From Flavobacteriales bacterium (GTDB lineage: Bacteria > Bacteroidota > Bacteroidia > CAIKAF01), in the NCBI GenBank assembly GCA_018401695.1, contig JAGYKD010000001.1, positions 61,651 through 125,650 on the forward strand: a stretch of DNA of 64,000 bases, read 5' to 3'. Of the stretch, positions 35,934-45,176 are shown piece by piece. Under the pieces are notes generated by a model. It saw only the letters and a list, made by a program, of their open reading frames with translations. It ran no database searches and had not been told where the DNA came from. Made by a program: the position numbers and the translations under genes. Every line of letters begins with the position of its first letter. Position 1 is the first letter of the stretch.

Positions 35934-37034
35934 ATGGCGCTAAAATGTGGAATAGTGGGACTCCCAAATGTGGGCAAATCTACCCTCTTCAATTGCTTAA
36001 GCAACGCCAAGGCGCAGGCCGCCAATTTTCCCTTTTGCACCATTGAACCCAATGTAGGCACTATTCAAGTGCCCGACCCCAGGCTTCAACGCCTAGCCGA
36101 TTTGGTTAAACCTCAACAGTTGGTGCCGGCCACCGTAGAAATTGTAGATATTGCCGGCTTGGTAAAAGGCGCTTCGGAAGGCGAAGGTTTGGGAAACAAA
36201 TTTCTAGGCAATATCCGCGAATGCGACGCCATTTTGCATGTGCTTCGCTGTTTTGACGATGACAACGTAACCCATGTAGACGGTTCGGTAAACCCGGTAC
36301 GAGACAAAGAAATCATTGATACCGAACTGCAGCTCAAAGACCTGGAAACCGTAGAAAAGCAAATCTCAAGGGTCGAAAAAATGGCTAAAATTGGCAGCGA
36401 TAAGGATGCCAAAAAGAAACACGAGCTATACCTCAGTTTAAAAGACCATTTAAGCCAAGGCAAATCTGCCCGCAGCCTGGAAGTGAGCGAAGAGCAATCG
36501 TTTTTTTTAAAAGAGTTGTTTTTGCTCACCGCCAAACCGGTGCTGTATGTGTGCAATGTAGACGAAGCAAGCGCCACCACAGGAAACGCCCACAGCGAAG
36601 CGGTAAAAACTGCCGTAGCCGGGGAAGGTGCTTCCATTTTGGTAATTGCCGTAGGTATTGAAGCAGAAATTGCCGGCCTGGATGACCCGGAAGAACGGCA
36701 CATGTTTTTGGAAGACTTAGGCTTAAAGGAACCCGGAGTAGCCCAATTGATTCGAGAGGCCTACCACTTGCTCGAATTGCAAACCTATTTTACGGCCGGA
36801 GAAAAAGAAGTGCGCGCTTGGACCATTCGCAAAGGCATGTCTGCTCCGCAAGCGGCCGGTGTAATTCATTCCGATTTTGAAAAAGGCTTTATACGTGCCG
36901 AGGTTATTGCCTTTGACGATTACGATAGACTGGGCTCGGAAGCAGCAGCCAAGGAACAGGGGAAATTGAGGGTGGAAGGCAAGGAATATATTGTGCAGGA
37001 TGGCGACGTAATGCATTTCCGATTTAACGTTTAA
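35934..37034 (+). CDS. ychF: Redox-regulated ribosome-associated ATPase/GTPase YchF (OLA1 type)
   Basis: 366 residues. P-loop GLPNVGKST (residues 8-16), the G3-like DIAGLVKGASEGEGLGNKFL, and the G4 substitute NVDE (in YVCNVDEASA) give the ATP-preferring YchF subfamily. A coiled-coil insert (~residues 125-195) and the C-terminal TGS-like domain (YFTAGEKEVRAWTIRKG, then VHSDFEKGFIRAEV) are complete. It is thought to act in translation/stress response. The stop is followed by repeat copy f. Confidence 0.96.
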   Translation: MALKCGIVGLPNVGKSTLFNCLSNAKAQAANFPFCTIEPNVGTIQVPDPRLQRLADLVKPQQLVPATVEIVDIAGLVKGASEGEGLGNKFLGNIRECDAILHVLRCFDDDNVTHVDGSVNPVRDKEIIDTELQLKDLETVEKQISRVEKMAKIGSDKDAKKKHELYLSLKDHLSQGKSARSLEVSEEQSFFLKELFLLTAKPVLYVCNVDEASATTGNAHSEAVKTAVAGEGASILVIAVGIEAEIAGLDDPEERHMFLEDLGLKEPGVAQLIREAYHLLELQTYFTAGEKEVRAWTIRKGMSAPQAAGVIHSDFEKGFIRAEVIAFDDYDRLGSEAAAKEQGKLRVEGKEYIVQDGDVMHFRFNV

Positions 37035-37054
37035 GCTTTCGGAGCACAGCGCCC

Positions 37055-37192
37055 CCGATAGAGGCAGGTAGCCCACAGGGCGGGGGCTTTTTTGGCCAAG
37101 CCCGGTGGACGTGGAGCGCATGCGAACGCTCCGGCGGGCTATGGCCAATAAGCCCCCGAACGAGGACTACCGCCGAAAGCGGTACAGGCGCC
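37055..37192 (+). repeat. Intergenic palindrome family, copy f
   Basis: Left box GATAGAGGCAGGTAGCCCAC, arm GGGGGCTTTTTTGGCCAAGC (from 37082). An inner hairpin GGAGCG/CGCTCC (37113-37132) sits in the loop. The second arm CGGGCTATGGCCAATAAGCC runs 37135-37157. GAGGACTA (37162-37169) follows. It begins 21 bp after the ychF stop and could also terminate its transcript. Confidence 0.85.
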
Positions 37193-37262
37193 CAAATTCA
37201 AAAATGACCCATCCCAAGGCTCCTTTGAACGGCCTAAGGTCCTTCCCTTGAATGAATTCGTG

Positions 37263-37309
37263 CATGGGTTGAATTTTTATCCTAAAATTCGAAGGTCTTG
37301 CAACCCATG
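37263..37309. repeat. Inverted repeat upstream of the beta-barrel candidate gene
   Basis: CATGGGTTG (37263-37271) and CAACCCATG (37301-37309) are perfect inverse complements separated by 29 bp. The second copy directly abuts the -33-like TTG of the downstream gene, so an operator is possible. It is unrelated to the palindrome family. Confidence 0.45.
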
Positions 37310-37329
37310 GCTGCGATTTTGTATCTTTA
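37298..37329 (+). promoter_or_regulatory. Promoter of the beta-barrel candidate gene
   Basis: TTG (37298-37300), 21 bases, then TATCTTTA (37322-37329), one change from TAnnTTTG. It is 17 bases upstream of the ATG at 37347. Confidence 0.45.
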
Positions 37330-37346
37330 AAGTACAAATCCTTATT

Positions 37347-37895
37347 ATGCGACCGATTATTCTTTTCCTATTGTTGATGTGCAGCTTACCTTCAATGGCT
37401 CAAAGCAATGAGCCCATAATTCCTGTGGGGCCTCGGCACAGCCTAATGGGTGGTTTAGTGCCGGCCGGATTGGGCCTTCAGTATCAATACCGATTGTTGG
37501 AGGTGCCGGGAGTGCAATTATGGCTTGGCGGCAGTTTAGGCACGACAAAATATACTTTTCATTCAAGAGAAGGTAACTATCAGGACGATTATGGCTTTGC
37601 GCTTTCGGTGACCCCTTCTCTTTTGCTGGGGAAAAAGCGGGGCAAATTGGAGCTATCTATGTCGGCAACGGCTATTGGAAACAGGGTTACTTCGCTGTAC
37701 GGCCAATGGCTTACTCCACAAAGGTCTGTAATGTTTAGCTCAGCAGCAGAGCTGTTTTATATAGGTTACAGGCTACAACCTTTAGAGGGTCGTGGATTTA
37801 CGTTTATGGGCGGCATAGGCATTGCGACCTATGGTGATTCGAGGGATGTTCCGGTGCTACCAAGCCTTCGTTTGGGAGCCGGTTATTCTTTTTAA
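37347..37895 (+). CDS. Probable small outer-membrane beta-barrel protein
   Basis: 182 residues from ATG 37347, with a signal peptide MRPIILFLLLMCSLPSMAQS. The mature sequence alternates hydrophobic and polar residues with many Gly and aromatic residues (GLGLQYQYRLLEVPGVQLWL, GGSLGTTKYTFHSREGNY) and ends in GAGYSF, an aromatic C-terminus typical of barrel proteins. I do not recognise a family. It is convergent with the DinB gene (4-base overlap). Confidence 0.7.
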   Translation: MRPIILFLLLMCSLPSMAQSNEPIIPVGPRHSLMGGLVPAGLGLQYQYRLLEVPGVQLWLGGSLGTTKYTFHSREGNYQDDYGFALSVTPSLLLGKKRGKLELSMSATAIGNRVTSLYGQWLTPQRSVMFSSAAELFYIGYRLQPLEGRGFTFMGGIGIATYGDSRDVPVLPSLRLGAGYSF

Positions 37896-38383
37896 ATTAA
37901 GGTTGCGCCCCAAGCCTTGGCCAACCATCCCAAATGGCCGGCATGGCTTGCTTCGTGGCGTATGCAATGCCCAATGACGTGGCGGCGGGTGTCCTCGCCG
38001 CCAAAAGCGGTTCCGGTGGTGGTGGGCAAACGCAGTTCCTCGCTGCGCATTGCGGCGATATGCGCAAGTGCTCTGGTCTGAATTTCGGCTAGGGCGTCGA
38101 GGACTTCTTGCAAAGGAGGGCAATCTTCGGGCGCAGGAACGGTACTTCCCAATCCAAATTGACGCGCCCAAGGCAGTTTTAGCCTGTCGCCGCCGGTGGC
38201 ATGCAACAATAAGAAATTGCTGCTAACGGCTAAGTGGGCTAAAATCCAAAAGGGAGAGTTTAAGGGCTTTCCTTCAAGGCTCAGCCTAGCGTGCAGTTGG
38301 TCGGCCGGGATTTTATGGAAGTAATTTAAGGTTTGCTCCCGGGTTTGGCTCAGCAAAAGGCTGAGTACTTCTTGTTCGGACAT
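37892..38383 (-). CDS. DinB family protein
   Basis: 163 residues of the four-helix DinB/YfiT-like metal-binding fold. Histidines at ILAHLAVSSNF (near residue 48) and IGHCIRHEASHAGHL (near residue 140) fit the metal triad. Members include thiol-dependent transferases, but no substrate is implied. It is the last gene of the tgt operon, 9 bp after DUF4286. Confidence 0.85.
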   Translation of the reverse strand: MSEQEVLSLLLSQTREQTLNYFHKIPADQLHARLSLEGKPLNSPFWILAHLAVSSNFLLLHATGGDRLKLPWARQFGLGSTVPAPEDCPPLQEVLDALAEIQTRALAHIAAMRSEELRLPTTTGTAFGGEDTRRHVIGHCIRHEASHAGHLGWLAKAWGATLI

Positions 38384-38392
38384 AGAAATGAT

Positions 38393-38719
38393 TTAAGGGT
38401 TCGAAGCAGGAATATGGGCAATTACCTGCATGCTTGTTCTAAAGGCCAGGCATTGCTCTCCAAAGCGCGCCACATGGTCGGCTTGAAGCTTTTGGGCGAA
38501 CTCACTTTGGTAGCGTTCCAGACTTTCTTGATCGTGCGCGGTGTACTGCACGCTGTAGGTAATTCCCCCCTGAGGTTCGTTGAGCAATAATTTGCTGAGT
38601 CGGGCGTCTAGAAAACATCCGGTGGCAAGCACATCTGCCAAATGTTCGCCAAGCATATAATCCAACCAGGCATTTTCTACCTGTTCTTGTACATGAACGG
38701 TTACGTTGTATACAATCAT
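38393..38719 (-). CDS. DUF4286 family protein
   Basis: 108 residues, compact alpha-beta protein ([60 protein letters not shown]). The family is typical of Bacteroidota and looks like a small dimeric ferredoxin-like fold. Function unknown. Its ATG overlaps the flavin reductase stop by 4 bases. Confidence 0.85.
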   Translation of the reverse strand: MIVYNVTVHVQEQVENAWLDYMLGEHLADVLATGCFLDARLSKLLLNEPQGGITYSVQYTAHDQESLERYQSEFAQKLQADHVARFGEQCLAFRTSMQVIAHIPASNP

Positions 38720-39615
38720 AGCCTGGAGTTTGTGTGGACCATTAACAAGGCAAAAGCTTCTAGGGCTTGCTGTTGTTCCAAAAGCAATTTTGCCAAAGGT
38801 TCGGCAGCAAGGTTTTTGTCATGCTCCGCTAAAAAGGATTGCAAAACAGGACTTAGGTAGATTTCACGGCAGCGTTCCATGGTAGGGAGTTGGGGCAAGT
38901 TGCCCAATTGTCCCAAATCGTTTCCGGTGAGCAGCTTGGAGTTTTTTATTGGGTCGGGAAGTGCATCTATACCTACGCCCCCTTTGCCGGTGGGTTTGGG
39001 CACTTGGAACAAGGCATCTCCTTGCGCTCGAACGTACCAGTTGCCTCCGGCTCTGGCCACGGCATCGAGTTTAAAAGGGTCAATGGCTTCCTGGTCATCC
39101 AATACCTTGGTATGAATGTGGATTAGAACCACTTCACAAACGATTAGATTTCCTGCGCCTCCGGAGCTTCCGGTTTGCATGATTTCCCTGACCTTACATT
39201 CCATGTGAAAGGGAGATTCCTTAACCCTGGGTGGTGCAACCTTTATGGAAGGAACGGGGGTAAACCCTGCCTTAATAAATTCATTGATACCGGAAGCATA
39301 TTCCCCGCTGGACAGGGAAACTTGCTGTACCATATCGTAAGAGACGGTGTGAATGACCACCTCTCCGGTTTCCTGAGCATTGCGCAGAGTGTCTTTGGTG
39401 GTATTGTCGCGCACCCTTCTTGCCGGCGAAAAAATAGCCAAAGGAGGGTTGGACCCAAATACATTAAAGAAACTGTAGGGGCTCAAATTGGGATTTCCAT
39501 CGCGGTCAACAGTGGAGGCAAAGGCAATGGGTCTGGGAGCTACACCGCCAAGCATAAGGCCGTGTAATTTGGGCACGGGCAAATCTTTGGGGTCGAAGGC
39601 CAAGAAATCATTCAT
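38716..39615 (-). CDS. Flavin reductase family protein (FMN-binding split barrel)
   Basis: 299 residues from ATG 39615 ([20 protein letters not shown]). The split barrel begins with [20 protein letters not shown] and [17 protein letters not shown], the standard FMN-binding stretch, and continues with [17 protein letters not shown]. The extended C-terminal part (~residues 210-299) is less conserved. It probably reduces a flavin with NAD(P)H. It overlaps accA by 8 bases. Confidence 0.88.
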   Translation of the reverse strand: MNDFLAFDPKDLPVPKLHGLMLGGVAPRPIAFASTVDRDGNPNLSPYSFFNVFGSNPPLAIFSPARRVRDNTTKDTLRNAQETGEVVIHTVSYDMVQQVSLSSGEYASGINEFIKAGFTPVPSIKVAPPRVKESPFHMECKVREIMQTGSSGGAGNLIVCEVVLIHIHTKVLDDQEAIDPFKLDAVARAGGNWYVRAQGDALFQVPKPTGKGGVGIDALPDPIKNSKLLTGNDLGQLGNLPQLPTMERCREIYLSPVLQSFLAEHDKNLAAEPLAKLLLEQQQALEAFALLMVHTNSRL

Positions 39616-40561
39616 GGTACACTCCCATGGATTCGAATTTTGCAATGCGGAGCTTTATTCGGCGTTCGGAACTCATTTTTTGCAGCTTGGGCAAATGCTC
39701 GAGCAAGGTAGCTTTGACTGCGTCGAAGGCGCCTTGGTGGTTTCTGTGGGCACCACCCAAAGGTTCTTCAATGATTCCATCGATGAGTTTGAGGCGGAGC
39801 ATGTCGTCGGCAGTAAGCTTAAGGGCCTGAGCGGCTTGCTCTTTTTGTTCCCAACTGCGCCACAGAATAGAGGAGCAGGATTCGGGAGAGATTACCGAGT
39901 ACCAGGTATTTTCCATCATAAACACCTTATCGCCAATGCCGATACCCAAGGCCCCTCCGGAAGCACCTTCCCCAATCACAATGCATACAATGGGCACTTT
40001 GAGTTGGAACATTTCGATAAGGTTTCGTGCAATGGCTTCGCCCTGCCCGCGTTCTTCGGCTTCGATACCGGGAAATGCCCCCGGAGTATCGATAAGGCAA
40101 ACCACAGGCAATCCGAATTTTTCGGCGGTGCGCATAAGCCTTAGGGCCTTTCGGTAACCCTCGGGATTGGCCATACCAAAGTTTCGGTACTGCCGCATTT
40201 TGGTATTGATGCCCTTTTGTTGGCCAATCATCATGCAATTGAAATGCCCAATGGTACCCAAACCGCCAACCATGGCTTTATCGTCCTTTACGTTTCGGTC
40301 GCCGTGCAGTTCAACAAACCTACCCTCCGTGAGGGCTTGCATATAGGCCAAGGTGTAGGGGCGATCGGGATGCCGGCTCAACTGCACCTTTTGCCAGGGG
40401 CTCAGCTTAGAAAATATTTGGCGTGTGGTTTCTTGAATCTTTGCTTGCAACTCAGCAATGCTGGGATTCATATCTACTTGCGCCTTTTCTGCAGAGGCTT
40501 TTATCTTTTCCAGTTCCTCTTCCAGTTCTTGAAGAGGTTGTTCAAAATCCAAATAATTCAT
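39608..40561 (-). CDS. accA: Acetyl-CoA carboxylase carboxyltransferase subunit alpha
   Basis: 317 residues from ATG 40561 ([20 protein letters not shown]); three codons upstream is another ATG. It forms the carboxyltransferase with AccD, making malonyl-CoA. Recognisable segments: [52 protein letters not shown] and [16 protein letters not shown]. accD is not in the window. It sits 9 bp after the LptF/G gene. Confidence 0.95.
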   Translation of the reverse strand: MNYLDFEQPLQELEEELEKIKASAEKAQVDMNPSIAELQAKIQETTRQIFSKLSPWQKVQLSRHPDRPYTLAYMQALTEGRFVELHGDRNVKDDKAMVGGLGTIGHFNCMMIGQQKGINTKMRQYRNFGMANPEGYRKALRLMRTAEKFGLPVVCLIDTPGAFPGIEAEERGQGEAIARNLIEMFQLKVPIVCIVIGEGASGGALGIGIGDKVFMMENTWYSVISPESCSSILWRSWEQKEQAAQALKLTADDMLRLKLIDGIIEEPLGGAHRNHQGAFDAVKATLLEHLPKLQKMSSERRIKLRIAKFESMGVYHE

Positions 40562-40570
40562 AACGTTCAA

Positions 40571-41662
40571 TCAACGTTGAGCAAATTTAGCCAAAATAAA
40601 AGCGATAACCACATAAATGAAGTTGGGCAGCCAAACCCCGAGCCATGGTGAAATGACTCCATTGAGCGCAAAACTAACGGTCACCTTTTGCAAGAACACA
40701 TAGGCAAAGGCCAAGGCTACACCAAAAGCCAGTTGCAAGCCAATGCCACCGCGTATTTTTCGAGCACTTATGGGCACTGCAATTAAAGTAAGAATGATGG
40801 CAGCAATAGGATTCGCTGACCTCCCGAACTTCTCAATTAGGAAATAGGGCAAAAAGTTTGACCCTCTAGATCTTTGAAATTCAATAAAATCCGCAAGTTC
40901 CTCATTGCTCATGGTTTCCACAATTTTTACATTGCGGATAAAATCGGCAGGCTTTACGTTGAGGGTGGTGTCCATGGATTCCCCTTGGCGTATGCGCTCA
41001 CCTTCTGAGCCAATATGACGGGCCAAGTATTGGCGCAGGGTCCATACATCTCGGAGAGAATCGTAGCGTGCTTCATGAGCCTGAATGCGGTATACCAAAC
41101 GCAAGCCTTCTTTTTGGGTAAAGCAAAATTTAAGCGCAAGGTTTTGCGAAATATTAAACGACTCGGCATAGACAAAACGTTGGTTTCCCAGCGCTATGTG
41201 CTCATCGCCCGAACTTACCCCTCCCTTTCTAAAGTAGGTATTTTCAAATTCCAAGCGCCCTTCGTTGGCTTTTGGAATTACCACGTTGGTTAGGCCGTAG
41301 CTCATAGCAGCCACCACGGTAGAAGCCAAAATAAAAGGCCAAAGCAACCTGGTGTAGCTCCAACCGGTAGTTATTATGGAAATAATCTCAAGCCGGTAAG
41401 CCATTCGGCTGGTGAAATAAATGACCGAAATAAAGACAAAGAGCGGGCTAAACAAATTAACGAAATAGGGAATGAAGTTGAAATAATAGTCAAATATCAC
41501 TTCTCCCAGCGTAGGAATTTTGCCGTATTTCCCCATGAAGCCATCTATTTTCTCCGAAAAATCGAATACCACGGTAATGGCAATAATTAAGCTTATGGCC
41601 ACCAAAAAAGTGAGCAAAAAATTCCGGATAATGTACCGGTCGATTTTGGAGAAAAAGCGCAT
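40571..41662 (-). CDS. LptF/LptG family permease (lipopolysaccharide export)
   Basis: 363 residues from ATG 41662 (MRFFSKIDRYIIRNFLLTFL). Six membrane helices flank a periplasmic beta-jellyroll domain (~residues 115-255), the YjgP/YjgQ architecture. SPLFVFISVIYFTSRMAYRLEIISI is the conserved coupling region. It forms the inner-membrane part of the Lpt bridge with LptB and another permease. It directly follows tgt with a one-base gap, as in many Bacteroidota. F or G cannot be decided. Confidence 0.9.
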   Translation of the reverse strand: MRFFSKIDRYIIRNFLLTFLVAISLIIAITVVFDFSEKIDGFMGKYGKIPTLGEVIFDYYFNFIPYFVNLFSPLFVFISVIYFTSRMAYRLEIISIITTGWSYTRLLWPFILASTVVAAMSYGLTNVVIPKANEGRLEFENTYFRKGGVSSGDEHIALGNQRFVYAESFNISQNLALKFCFTQKEGLRLVYRIQAHEARYDSLRDVWTLRQYLARHIGSEGERIRQGESMDTTLNVKPADFIRNVKIVETMSNEELADFIEFQRSRGSNFLPYFLIEKFGRSANPIAAIILTLIAVPISARKIRGGIGLQLAFGVALAFAYVFLQKVTVSFALNGVISPWLGVWLPNFIYVVIAFILAKFAQR

Positions 41663-41663
41663 G

Positions 41664-42800
41664 CTATAGGCGTTGACCCAGCTTTTGAACTTGCTGGTCT
41701 TTCCAAACAGAAAAATCACCTTGCAAGATATGACTCCGTGCTTGGCGCATCAAGTCCAAATAAAAACCCAGGTTGTGCAAGGTAGCAATCTGAGCCGCCA
41801 ATCGCTCGTTTGAAGCAAACAAATGCCTTAAATAGGCTTTGCTGTAGTGGGAATCGACGTATATTTTGCCTTGAGGATCCAAAGATGTAAAATCACGCTC
41901 CCACTTTTTGTTTTTAATGTTAATGATGCCCTCCCAGGTAAACAACATGCCGTTTCTGCCATTGCGGGCAGGCATGACACAATCAAACATATCTATACCC
42001 AAAGCAATGTTCTCCAATAGATTAATTGGAGTGCCCACGCCCATTAAGTAGCGGGGCTTGTCCTTGGGTAAAATACCGTTGACCAAATCTACCATGGCAT
42101 ACATATCCTCGGCAGGTTCTCCCACAGAAAGTCCACCAATAGCCACGCCTTCTAATTGGTCTAAAGCGGCAATATATTCCGCAGAGGCAACCCTTAAATG
42201 AGGATAAACACTTCCCTGCACAATGGGAAAAAGGGCTTGGTGTTTCCCATACAAGGGTTCGGTTTCATTAAAGCGGGCAAAACACCGGTCCAACCAATCG
42301 TTGGTTAGTTTTAAGCTTTTTTCTGCATAGGCTTCGGTGCAAGGGTGCGGTGGGCATTCGTCAAAGGCCATAATGATATCCGCCCCAATGGCTCGTTGAA
42401 TATCCATGACCGATTCCGGAGTAAACACATGCTTGGAACCATCGATGTGCGATCGAAAAGTTGCCCCTTCCGGAGTAAGCTTTCGGATATCGGAAAGCGA
42501 AAAAATCTGAAAACCTCCCGAATCTGTGAGTATGGCTCTATCCCAGCCCATAAAACCGTGCAAACCTCCTGCCTCTTTTAAAATTTCTATTCCCGGCCTC
42601 AAATACAAATGGTAGGTATTGCCCAAAATAATTTTTGCATCCAAATCTTCTTTGAGTTCCCTTTGGTGCACTGCCTTTACGGTACCTAAGGTACCCACCG
42701 GCATAAATACGGGTGTTTGAATGTTTCCGCGGCCTGTTTGGAGACTTCCGGCCCTTGCCGAGGAAAAAGAATCCGTATTTTCTATGACGAATCGGTGCAT
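41664..42800 (-). CDS. tgt: tRNA-guanine transglycosylase (Bacteroidota type, zinc cysteines replaced)
   Basis: 378 residues from ATG 42800 (MHRFVIENTDSFSSARAGSL). It exchanges guanine-34 for a queuine precursor in GUN-anticodon tRNAs. Asp93 (ILTDSGGFQIF) and the nucleophile Asp270 (GIDMFDCVMPARNGRNG) are present. The usual zinc ligands of the C-terminal CxCxxC are not: the aligned stretch LDPQGKIYVDSHYSKAYL has Gly311, Ile313 and Asp316 at these positions. I believe this is shared by Bacteroidota Tgt but cannot verify it here. First gene of a six-gene operon. Confidence 0.92.
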   Translation of the reverse strand: MHRFVIENTDSFSSARAGSLQTGRGNIQTPVFMPVGTLGTVKAVHQRELKEDLDAKIILGNTYHLYLRPGIEILKEAGGLHGFMGWDRAILTDSGGFQIFSLSDIRKLTPEGATFRSHIDGSKHVFTPESVMDIQRAIGADIIMAFDECPPHPCTEAYAEKSLKLTNDWLDRCFARFNETEPLYGKHQALFPIVQGSVYPHLRVASAEYIAALDQLEGVAIGGLSVGEPAEDMYAMVDLVNGILPKDKPRYLMGVGTPINLLENIALGIDMFDCVMPARNGRNGMLFTWEGIINIKNKKWERDFTSLDPQGKIYVDSHYSKAYLRHLFASNERLAAQIATLHNLGFYLDLMRQARSHILQGDFSVWKDQQVQKLGQRL

Positions 42801-42836
42801 ATTCTCAGCAAAAGTCCGCAAATTTCGGCAATATCT

Positions 42837-43925
42837 ATGGACTTGATTTCCTACTTGGTTACACTTTGGGCTATGGCACGAATACTTAGTCTGTTGCCAA
42901 TATTCCTTTACAGGAATCGGAAAAGCCCTGGCCAATGCCCGGGGCTATCGGTGGTTATTTGCGGCCGAAACGCCCTAAGCCACTGGCAAAACAACCTACC
43001 CCGTTGGCTAAATCAAGAAAACTTGAAGGTTCCCGTGGAATTTGTGTTGGTGAACGATGCCTCTACCGACCAAAGCTTAAGCTATTTGCAAAAAATGGCA
43101 GCAGCAGATTCCCGCATTCGATTGGTTCATATAAAGGAAAAAACAGGGCTGGGAAAGAGAAAAGCGCTATGGGAGGGAATGCAAGCGGCCCGGCACAAAC
43201 AACTATACCTGAGCGATGCAGACTGCCGGCCTGCCACCAGCCACAGCTTAGCTGACCTTTTGTCGTATTTTGGAGCAAAGCCTAGCCTATTTTTGGGTTA
43301 CGGGGCTTACAAAAGAAAGGGGGATTTGTGCAGCAGCTTGGTTTTTGCCGACGCCTGGATTATAGCAAGGCAATATTTAAGTCTTGCCTATGTGGGGATT
43401 GGCAGCATGGCCGTTGGAAGAAATATGGCCTGCCCTAAAACAGAAGGCATGGAAGCACTCCAAAAGAGCCACAAACAGGGCTTGCAAAGCGGAGACGACG
43501 ATTTGTCTTTGTTTTACCTTTGGAAAACCGTTGCTACCAAGGCCTGGTCTGTAGCCCCGTCAACGCAGACCCTAAGCGAGGCTCCTGCAGGCCTTTTGGA
43601 TTGGGCTACTCAAAAACGCAGGCATTGGACTACTGCGCCTTATTATCCTCCGCAAATTAAAGGCCTTCATTTGGCCTATTTGCTATTAGGACTTTTGGCC
43701 TACCCTGCGGCCCTATGGGCAATTTTAGAACTCCTTGCTCCCCTTGCTGCCATTATGACTCTTGCAGCTTGGCTTTGTCATGCCGGAGCAGCAATGGTAT
43801 GGTCTTTGCGCTCCGGAAACGCTAAGCAAGCCTATTGGCTTATTGCTGCAGATTTAATTTATATTTTCGTACATCCTATGCTTTGGATTACCCAAAGAAT
43901 AGGCAGAGGCAAAACATGGGACTAG
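42837..43925 (+). CDS. Family 2 glycosyltransferase, membrane-bound
   Basis: 362 residues from ATG 42837 (MDLISYLVTLWAMARILSLL), giving an N-terminal helix. GT-A fold: LSVVICGRNALSHWQNNLP, VLVNDASTDQSLSYLQKMA and the DxD-like LYLSDADCRPATSH, then a QxxRW-like WATQKRRHWTT. Two to three C-terminal helices (LAYLLLGLLAYPAALWAILE, LAAIMTLAAWLCHAGAAMVW) place it in the membrane. The product is unknown; a cell-envelope polysaccharide or glycolipid is plausible. It overlaps the sigma factor gene by 10 bases and is divergent from tgt (36 bp). Confidence 0.87.
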   Translation: MDLISYLVTLWAMARILSLLPIFLYRNRKSPGQCPGLSVVICGRNALSHWQNNLPRWLNQENLKVPVEFVLVNDASTDQSLSYLQKMAAADSRIRLVHIKEKTGLGKRKALWEGMQAARHKQLYLSDADCRPATSHSLADLLSYFGAKPSLFLGYGAYKRKGDLCSSLVFADAWIIARQYLSLAYVGIGSMAVGRNMACPKTEGMEALQKSHKQGLQSGDDDLSLFYLWKTVATKAWSVAPSTQTLSEAPAGLLDWATQKRRHWTTAPYYPPQIKGLHLAYLLLGLLAYPAALWAILELLAPLAAIMTLAAWLCHAGAAMVWSLRSGNAKQAYWLIAADLIYIFVHPMLWITQRIGRGKTWD

Positions 43926-44521
43926 AAAATTTTTCGGAACGGGCAAAAGACGACTACCAATTGGTGCGCAAGGCTGTAGATGAAGACGACCAATCCGCCT
44001 TTGCTGAACTTATGGAGCGCTACCGCGAGTCCATCTATTTTATGTTCCTAAAAATGGTGCATAACAAAGACGACGCCGAAGATTTAATGATTGAGTCTTT
44101 TGGCAAAGCGTTTAAAAATCTGCACAACTACAAACCCAGCTACGCTTTTTCTACATGGCTTTACCGCATTGCCACCAACAATGGGATCGATTATATCCGA
44201 AAAAAAAGGGTATCAACCACCAGCTTAGACAATCCAATAACTAACAAAGACGGAGACGCGTTGAATTTGGAAGTGCGTGATTTTGGTCCCGATCCGGAAG
44301 AAGAGCTCATAAAAACCCAAAAGAAAAATAACCTTCGTGAAGTGGTTACTACCCTAAAACCGCGCTACAAGCGACTTATTGAGCTGCGCTATTTTGAGGA
44401 ATTCAGCTACGAGGAAATTGCCGATGAACTCAACATACCTATTGGAACCGTAAAAGCCCAGCTTTTTAGAGCCAAAGAACTTCTATACAATATATTAAAA
44501 GGTAAGAAGAATCGCTTTTAA
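43916..44521 (+). CDS. ECF-type sigma-70 family RNA polymerase sigma factor
   Basis: 201 residues from ATG 43916 (MGLENFSERAKDDYQLVRKA). Region 2 is seen in FAELMERYRESIYFMFLKMV, AEDLMIESFGKAFKNLHNYK and FSTWLYRIATNNGIDYIRKK; region 4 in RYKRLIELRYFEEFSYEEIA and IPIGTVKAQLFRAKELLYNI. No anti-sigma gene is adjacent. Its position between a glycosyltransferase and rsmG suggests housekeeping-type regulation, but its regulon is unknown. Confidence 0.9.
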   Translation: MGLENFSERAKDDYQLVRKAVDEDDQSAFAELMERYRESIYFMFLKMVHNKDDAEDLMIESFGKAFKNLHNYKPSYAFSTWLYRIATNNGIDYIRKKRVSTTSLDNPITNKDGDALNLEVRDFGPDPEEELIKTQKKNNLREVVTTLKPRYKRLIELRYFEEFSYEEIADELNIPIGTVKAQLFRAKELLYNILKGKKNRF

Positions 44522-44522
44522 A

Positions 44523-45176
44523 ATGGAACACCAAGGCATAACATGGAGCCGATGGTTCCCCTTTTTAACGGAGCAACAAATACATCAGTGGCAAGCGGCC
44601 AAAGAGGCATTTGTCGAATGGAATCAAAAAATCAATGTCATTTCTCGCAAAGACATCGATTCTATTGACCTACACCATGCGGCCCATAGTTTTTGTATTG
44701 CCCAATTGGCTCACTTCAGTCCCGGCAGCCGATGTTTTGACATTGGCACAGGCGGAGGATTTCCCGGCATCCCCTTGGCCATTGCTTTTCCTGAAACAGA
44801 ATTTGTGCTGGTCGATTCCATCGGCAAAAAACTTAAGGTTGCACAGGCTGCGGCCGATGCCGCCGGTTTAAAAAATGTGCGAACCATTCATATCCGGGCA
44901 GAACAACTTAAGGAAAAAGGCGACTACATTACCGGCCGAGCAGTGCGCCCATTGTTTGAATTTTATCGGCAGGTAAAGCACCTTTTTAAACAAAATACTA
45001 CGGCTGCACAGGCCGGAATTTGGTATTTAAAGGGCCCCGAACCGGAACCGCTGTTTGCCGGATTTCAGCAGAAACCCCAACGGTATGCGCTGCATGAGGA
45101 GTTGCCCATGGACTGGTTTGCTGAAAAAACCTTGTGGCACATACCCTTAGCAGCACCTCAAGCGCACATTCCATGA
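44523..45176 (+). CDS. rsmG: 16S rRNA (guanine(527)-N7)-methyltransferase
   Basis: 217 residues. Uses SAM to methylate N7 of G527 in 16S rRNA. The Rossmann motif CFDIGTGGGFPGIPLAIAFP (residues ~74-93) and the FVLVDSIGKKLKVAQAAADA stretch are diagnostic, followed by YITGRAVRPLFEFYRQV. One base separates it from the sigma factor gene, and its end overlaps the next ATG by 4 bases. Confidence 0.93.
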   Translation: MEHQGITWSRWFPFLTEQQIHQWQAAKEAFVEWNQKINVISRKDIDSIDLHHAAHSFCIAQLAHFSPGSRCFDIGTGGGFPGIPLAIAFPETEFVLVDSIGKKLKVAQAAADAAGLKNVRTIHIRAEQLKEKGDYITGRAVRPLFEFYRQVKHLFKQNTTAAQAGIWYLKGPEPEPLFAGFQQKPQRYALHEELPMDWFAEKTLWHIPLAAPQAHIP

